Of a DNA stretch of 10,464 nt, positions 7,801-10,464 are shown in pieces. The notes under the pieces were generated by a model. That model was given only the letters and a program-made list of their open reading frames with translations, was not told the origin of the DNA and did no database searches. Source of the DNA: Paramuribaculum sp. GTDB lineage: Bacteria > Bacteroidota > Bacteroidia > Bacteroidales > Muribaculaceae. The DNA is taken from the NCBI GenBank assembly GCA_029062075.1, contig JAIDQW010000443.1, positions 1-10,464 of the forward strand, in the 5' to 3' direction. Made by a program: the position numbers and the translations under genes. Position 1 is the stretch's first letter, and the number at the start of each line of letters is the position of its first letter.

Positions 7801-9483
7801 GCGTTCACCTCAAGTGTAAGCGGCTATGCCTCAGGTAAAGCACACCTGTGGGGTAGCTTCAAGTATATTGATATGGTGGGTGATATTTATGCCGAGAATC
7901 TTAAGCTCAAGATAGATTTCACCAATACCACCTACTCAGCGACCGATTCCGTCAAGCTCACACCAGGACACATCGATCTTAAGAATATCACGCTGACAGA
8001 TGCTTATGGTAATACCGCCAAGCTTAACGGCACTCTGGACCATGAGTTTTTCAAAAAGCCGAGATTCAACTTCGAGATTTCCGATGCCAGAAACATGCTG
8101 GTATATGATGTGAAGGAGAATAATGAAACCAACTGGTACGGCAGGATTTTTGGTAATGGTTCGGCTTCGGTTACCGGTGAGCCGGGTGTGGTGAATATCG
8201 GGGTGGATATGACTACTGCTCCAAATTCAACTTTCACTTTTGTGCTTGATGATGCCGAAACGGCTAATGACTATACATTCATCACCTTCCGCGACAGGGA
8301 CCGCGCCAAAAAGGATTCTTTGGCAGCCGCTACCGCACCGCCTAAAATAGTTCAGGAACTCAAACGCAGAATATCCGGAAGCGTTGATTCGGGTGAGGGG
8401 AGTCAGTATAATTTGAATATTGCCATTGGTGTTACACCGGCTGCCCAGATCAATCTGGTGATGGACCCGGTGGGCGGTGACCGTATCAGGGCATACGGCT
8501 CCGGAAATCTTCGCATGACATACGATTCATCGAGCGAGGATCTTAAGATGTTCGGCACCTATACCCTTGACCGGGGCAGCTACAACTTTACTCTCCAGGA
8601 TATTATCATCAAGGACTTTACCATACGCTCCGGTAGCTCCATCTCGTTTCATGGCGACCCCTATGCGGCGCAGCTGAATATTGAGGCGGTGTATTCGCTC
8701 AACGCCAACCTCAGCGACCTCGATGAGTCGTTTCTTGAGGACAGGGAGCTGACCCGCACAAATGTGCCGGTGCACGCGCTTATGCTCGTCAGCGGAGACA
8801 TGCGTCAGCCCGACATTGATTTTGACCTCGAATTTCCAACTCTTACTCAGGATACTTACCGCAAGGTTAAGAGTATAGTGAGCACAGAAGATATGATGAA
8901 CAGGCAGATTATCTATCTGCTCGCCTTGAACCGGTTCTATACTCCGGATTATATGACAGCCACCAAGGGCAACGAGTTTGTATCAGTGGCTTCCTCCACC
9001 ATCTCCTCCCAGCTCAGCAGCATGCTCGGGCAGCTTAGCGAAAACTGGAGGCTCGCTCCGAATATACGCAGTGACCGCGGTGACTTCAGCGATGTAGAGG
9101 TTGACCTTGCGCTATCAAGTCAGTTGCTCAACAACAGGCTACTGCTTAACGGCAATTTCGGGTACAGAGACAAGACAATGAACAATAACTCGTTTATAGG
9201 GGATTTCGACATAGAATACCTCATAAACCGCAGCGGCAACCTTCGTCTCAAGGCTTATAACCGATACAACGACCGCAACTATTATTTCAAGAGCGCGCTC
9301 ACAACCCAAGGTGTGGGCATAGTTCTGAAGCGCGATTTCGATAACTTTTTCTCATTTCTGAAGCGCAGAAAGAAAAAGACCGAAGAGCCGGTTGATTCAA
9401 CCCCGGCGGTTGTACCGACTGAAGCTGATGAGCAAAAAAAAGCATCCTCTAAGGAGGATGCCGATTGGTTGATTATAAGATAA
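4885..9483 (+). CDS. tamB: Translocation and assembly module protein TamB (AsmA-like/DUF490)
   Basis: A 1532-residue envelope protein of the TamB/AsmA-like superfamily. These proteins are anchored in the inner membrane and cross the periplasm as a long beta-sheet groove involved in outer-membrane protein assembly and/or phospholipid transport. A single N-terminal signal anchor (hydrophobic residues about 10-30) is preceded by Lys2, Arg3, Lys6 and Arg9, giving an N-in topology. SIRVKAEKELTALLGMNISI and what follows is the AsmA-like N-terminal repeat. The middle (about 90-1080) is rich in alternating beta-strand sequence with many Ser, Thr, Asn and Asp. The C-terminal DUF490/TamB domain covers roughly 1150-1490: GSGNLRMTYD (from 1205), YTLDRGSYNF (1226-1235), a proline-containing PTLTQDTY (from 1318) and NRQIIYLLALNRF (1339-1351). 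A charged 40-residue tail (1493-1532) follows a KRRKKK cluster. Partners (a BamA-like TamA or lipoprotein TamL) are not in the window. The last codons contain the manA terminator on the other strand. Family call firm; cargo unknown. Confidence 0.92.
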   Translation: MKRVYKSFRALLVVSLVLAVLIPAGLYVAFSIPSVQNSIRVKAEKELTALLGMNISIDAVNIAPFSRLTLRRVSLTDSLGDTVASIDRLGVGVSIPRLIVKRRLVFNYAEIIGLDAKLWRETPTSPLNIQPMIDALAPKDKNKAPAKFDFRVNTVVIRRSSLSYDVGNGVPDSSRFDKNHMHITDLRADLRLPRIANNNFRVVLKRLALSERSGFTLKGLDGTFVVTDTAASVNGLDVSLPNTNLAFEDIRFTYPSLEKLKENLSAQPVRVEIKPESYITLSDLKSFVPELQSLSMPLDVNLSVNGTLGEIEIKALEIEDKSENLWLRGDATIYNLVDSRPAEFTVPRFGIGCKSSELIKILGDFSTLSRSAERMISNLGNIDILGECAMNSTSAHCSATVITDAGAVTAGVKASVSSGNISGFDYSVDLDNINGELLFDSTTTALGKVGILTASVTGTGRRAGNKLAGNANLTIESAEYAGHTFSNITAALSHDGTSYQGKVLSDNPDFSFSIDADYSAVRNMKYLSTAFAINELSPGLFSVKNNIADKVVSGAGNIDLQWFDIDDVEGHVDVEKIQIADASGNVTDFGNISIVADNGNDKRSLSLKSNIADALLTGNYRFSTLAQSARALASELLPQLVTAPSHSSTAGDSIGFVVDIKTTEPLNSLINLPVKVIYPVNITGAFVSAAKDFRLTVDAPYLQQGNRLLESTTIAVLVSDDEASGKPRGSAYLTTVYPTKKGDMTLDGTVFATNNHVDTQLDWKVARDRDFSGSVSLSTTFEFDSITNKRATLIDINPGKLVFNDTAWTISPSKINITPGNISVSDFRIGRGNQYLYANGTASADEKDKIDVALRGVSLDYVFETLDIQTAMFGGVASGDITAAGLFSPQPLLYTDNLDVKALSYNHSLMGDTKIKSRWDNATEAVVIDAVVNQPNGCSSKIDGKIMPMADSLDMYFDADKIEVGFMKPFMAAFTSSVSGYASGKAHLWGSFKYIDMVGDIYAENLKLKIDFTNTTYSATDSVKLTPGHIDLKNITLTDAYGNTAKLNGTLDHEFFKKPRFNFEISDARNMLVYDVKENNETNWYGRIFGNGSASVTGEPGVVNIGVDMTTAPNSTFTFVLDDAETANDYTFITFRDRDRAKKDSLAAATAPPKIVQELKRRISGSVDSGEGSQYNLNIAIGVTPAAQINLVMDPVGGDRIRAYGSGNLRMTYDSSSEDLKMFGTYTLDRGSYNFTLQDIIIKDFTIRSGSSISFHGDPYAAQLNIEAVYSLNANLSDLDESFLEDRELTRTNVPVHALMLVSGDMRQPDIDFDLEFPTLTQDTYRKVKSIVSTEDMMNRQIIYLLALNRFYTPDYMTATKGNEFVSVASSTISSQLSSMLGQLSENWRLAPNIRSDRGDFSDVEVDLALSSQLLNNRLLLNGNFGYRDKTMNNNSFIGDFDIEYLINRSGNLRLKAYNRYNDRNYYFKSALTTQGVGIVLKRDFDNFFSFLKRRKKKTEEPVDSTPAVVPTEADEQKKASSKEDADWLIIR
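9434..9461 (-). terminator. Intrinsic terminator of manA, embedded in the tamB coding end
   Basis: Read leftward, GCATCCTC (9461-9454) and GAGGATGC (9449-9442) form a perfect 8-bp GC-rich stem with the four-base loop CTTA, followed at once by eight T residues (9441-9434). This is a classical rho-independent terminator. It lies 35 bases past the manA stop codon, so it almost certainly ends manA transcription. On the + strand the same bases are tamB codons for KKASSKEDA (about residues 1518-1526). Read rightward the hairpin is followed by mixed sequence, not a T tract, so it should not terminate the tamB operon. Confidence 0.88.
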
Positions 9484-9496
9484 TTATAATTGATTC

Positions 9497-10464
9497 TTAA
9501 TTAAAGGAGTTGACAAGTTTACCTTTGCCCGATAGTTTAATCTCTTTAAGGTTTGCAGGAATCAGAACACTCTCACCCTGACGCAGAGGCACTTCGTTTC
9601 CGGTGTAATCGCTGATAGTGATCGCTCCTTCGATGCAGGTCATGGTAGAGAAGCCGGGAATTGACGGGCGTATGTTTGTTTCTCCGTCAATCTCAACGAG
9701 ATAAACCTGGAAGTGTGAGCAGGTAACGAGTTCGTAAATGGAGTCAACAAGCGGTTTGGCTTTTGACACATAGTCGGGATACACCTTATAGTCTATGGCA
9801 TCCTTAGCCTGCTCCACATGCAGCTCGCGCGGCTTTCCGGTTTTAGCATCAACTCTGCCGTAGTCATAAATGCGGTAAGTAACATCACTTGTTTCCTGAA
9901 CCTCAACAAGCAGATTTCCGGCACCTATTGCATGGATGCGTCCCGCGGGGAGGAAAAACACATCACCGGGGTGTGATTTGTGGTGGGCGATAGCATCCAT
10001 AATGGTATTGTCCTCCACTTTGGCGGCATACTCCTCCGGAGTCAGTTCTTTGGATAGTCCGGCACATATTTCGGCGTCCTCGTCGGCATCGATAATGTAC
10101 CACATCTCGGTTTTGCCGAGGCTGTTGTGACGCTCTTTGGCAAGCTCGTCATCGGGATGCACCTGAATGGAAAGGTTTCCTGCCGCATCAATGATTTTTA
10201 TAAGCAGGGGAAAAGTGTTTCCAAAAATCTCATAGTTTTTCTCGCCAACCAGTTCTCCTTTGTACTTGTCAATCATCTGAGACAGGGTGAGCCCTTTGTC
10301 AGGACCGTTGGCAACTACCGATTCATTTCCTTTTACTCCGGAAATCTCCCAGCTTTCGCCAATCTGAGTCTGGTCTGTTACGATACCTTTGAACGGTGCG
10401 ATTTTCTCGCCGCCCCACACAACGCTTTTGAGTATGGGTTCAAATTTCAGTGGCGGAATATATG
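9497..10464 (-). CDS. manA: Mannose-6-phosphate isomerase, type I (5' end just outside the window)
   Basis: Zinc-dependent cupin enzyme interconverting fructose-6-phosphate and mannose-6-phosphate, feeding GDP-mannose and GDP-fucose synthesis or mannose use. The GTG at 10420 is too late to be the start: the open frame continues upstream to the edge, reading YIPPLKFEPILKSVVWGGEK, the usual N-terminus of Bacteroidota ManA. The true start is probably within a few codons beyond 10464. The 321 visible residues are close to the full ~320-residue short-form length. Counting visible residues, the metal ligands of the family are present: SIQVHPDDE (Gln100, His102), GKTEMWY (Glu119) and GRIHAIG (His177). 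The active-site Arg lies in TYRIYD (Arg197). A C-terminal cupin-like domain ends at LVNSFN. The gene converges on tamB with 13 bases between stops and has its terminator at 9434-9461. Its promoter is outside the window. Confidence 0.95.
   Translation of the reverse strand, partial: YIPPLKFEPILKSVVWGGEKIAPFKGIVTDQTQIGESWEISGVKGNESVVANGPDKGLTLSQMIDKYKGELVGEKNYEIFGNTFPLLIKIIDAAGNLSIQVHPDDELAKERHNSLGKTEMWYIIDADEDAEICAGLSKELTPEEYAAKVEDNTIMDAIAHHKSHPGDVFFLPAGRIHAIGAGNLLVEVQETSDVTYRIYDYGRVDAKTGKPRELHVEQAKDAIDYKVYPDYVSKAKPLVDSIYELVTCSHFQVYLVEIDGETNIRPSIPGFSTMTCIEGAITISDYTGNEVPLRQGESVLIPANLKEIKLSGKGKLVNSFN

Noticed and set aside
9450..9460. Perfect Shine-Dalgarno-like TAAGGAGG followed by ATG near the end of tamB
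   Set aside because: The ATG abuts the motif with no spacing and its frame stops after four codons; the sequence is explained by the manA terminator hairpin.
10418..10420. GTG at 10420 as the manA start
   Set aside because: The frame stays open to the edge and reads the conserved ManA N-terminus (YIPPLKFEPILKS), so the gene starts beyond the window.
1..10464. Search for a mobile element, defence system, CRISPR array, toxin-antitoxin pair, tRNA or other novel system
   Set aside because: All sequence is accounted for by recognisable housekeeping genes and one short promoter gap; no terminal inverted repeats, transposase or integrase motifs, spaced repeats or tRNA-like cloverleaf were seen by eye.

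Overview
The window looks like ordinary chromosome from a member of the Bacteroidota, most likely Bacteroidales and possibly Muribaculaceae-like. Four things point there. Start codons are preceded by A/T-rich leaders without convincing Shine-Dalgarno sequences. Both presumed promoters in the only sizeable intergenic gap contain the Bacteroides-type -7 element TAnnTTTG. The proteins (short-lid adenylate kinase, roughly 320-residue ManA, very long TamB with the Bacteroidota style of C-terminus) have the expected family forms. The genus is inferred from sequence style only.

Layout: 1-442 is the 5' part of a leftward gene for the NAD(P)HX repair enzyme (nnr/yjeF). A 186-base divergent promoter region (443-628) follows. 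From 629 to 9483 five genes run rightward in a tight series that looks like one operon: hpt (hypoxanthine phosphoribosyltransferase), adk (adenylate kinase), a Nudix hydrolase of the ADP-ribose pyrophosphatase type, priA (primosomal helicase) and tamB (envelope-spanning assembly/lipid-transport protein). Gaps within the series are 32, 0, -4 and 19 bases. From 9497 to the right edge a leftward gene, manA (mannose-6-phosphate isomerase), converges on tamB with only 13 bases between the stop codons. Coding density is very high and no stretch over 300 bases lacks a gene.

How the genes fit together: the first three operon genes, with the divergent nnr, share a nucleotide theme. Hpt salvages purine bases using PRPP, Adk balances AMP/ADP/ATP, the Nudix enzyme probably returns AMP and ribose-5-phosphate from ADP-ribose-like compounds, and Nnr repairs damaged NAD(P)H. 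PriA (replication restart) and TamB (envelope biogenesis) are unrelated housekeeping functions in the same transcription unit. ManA links fructose-6-phosphate and mannose-6-phosphate for GDP-sugar and glycan synthesis.

I found no mobile element, CRISPR array, tRNA/rRNA, toxin-antitoxin pair or defence system, and nothing that amounts to a new biological system. The most notable structural detail is a textbook intrinsic terminator for manA that lies entirely within the last codons of the opposing tamB gene, so the same bases serve as protein code on one strand and as a terminator on the other.
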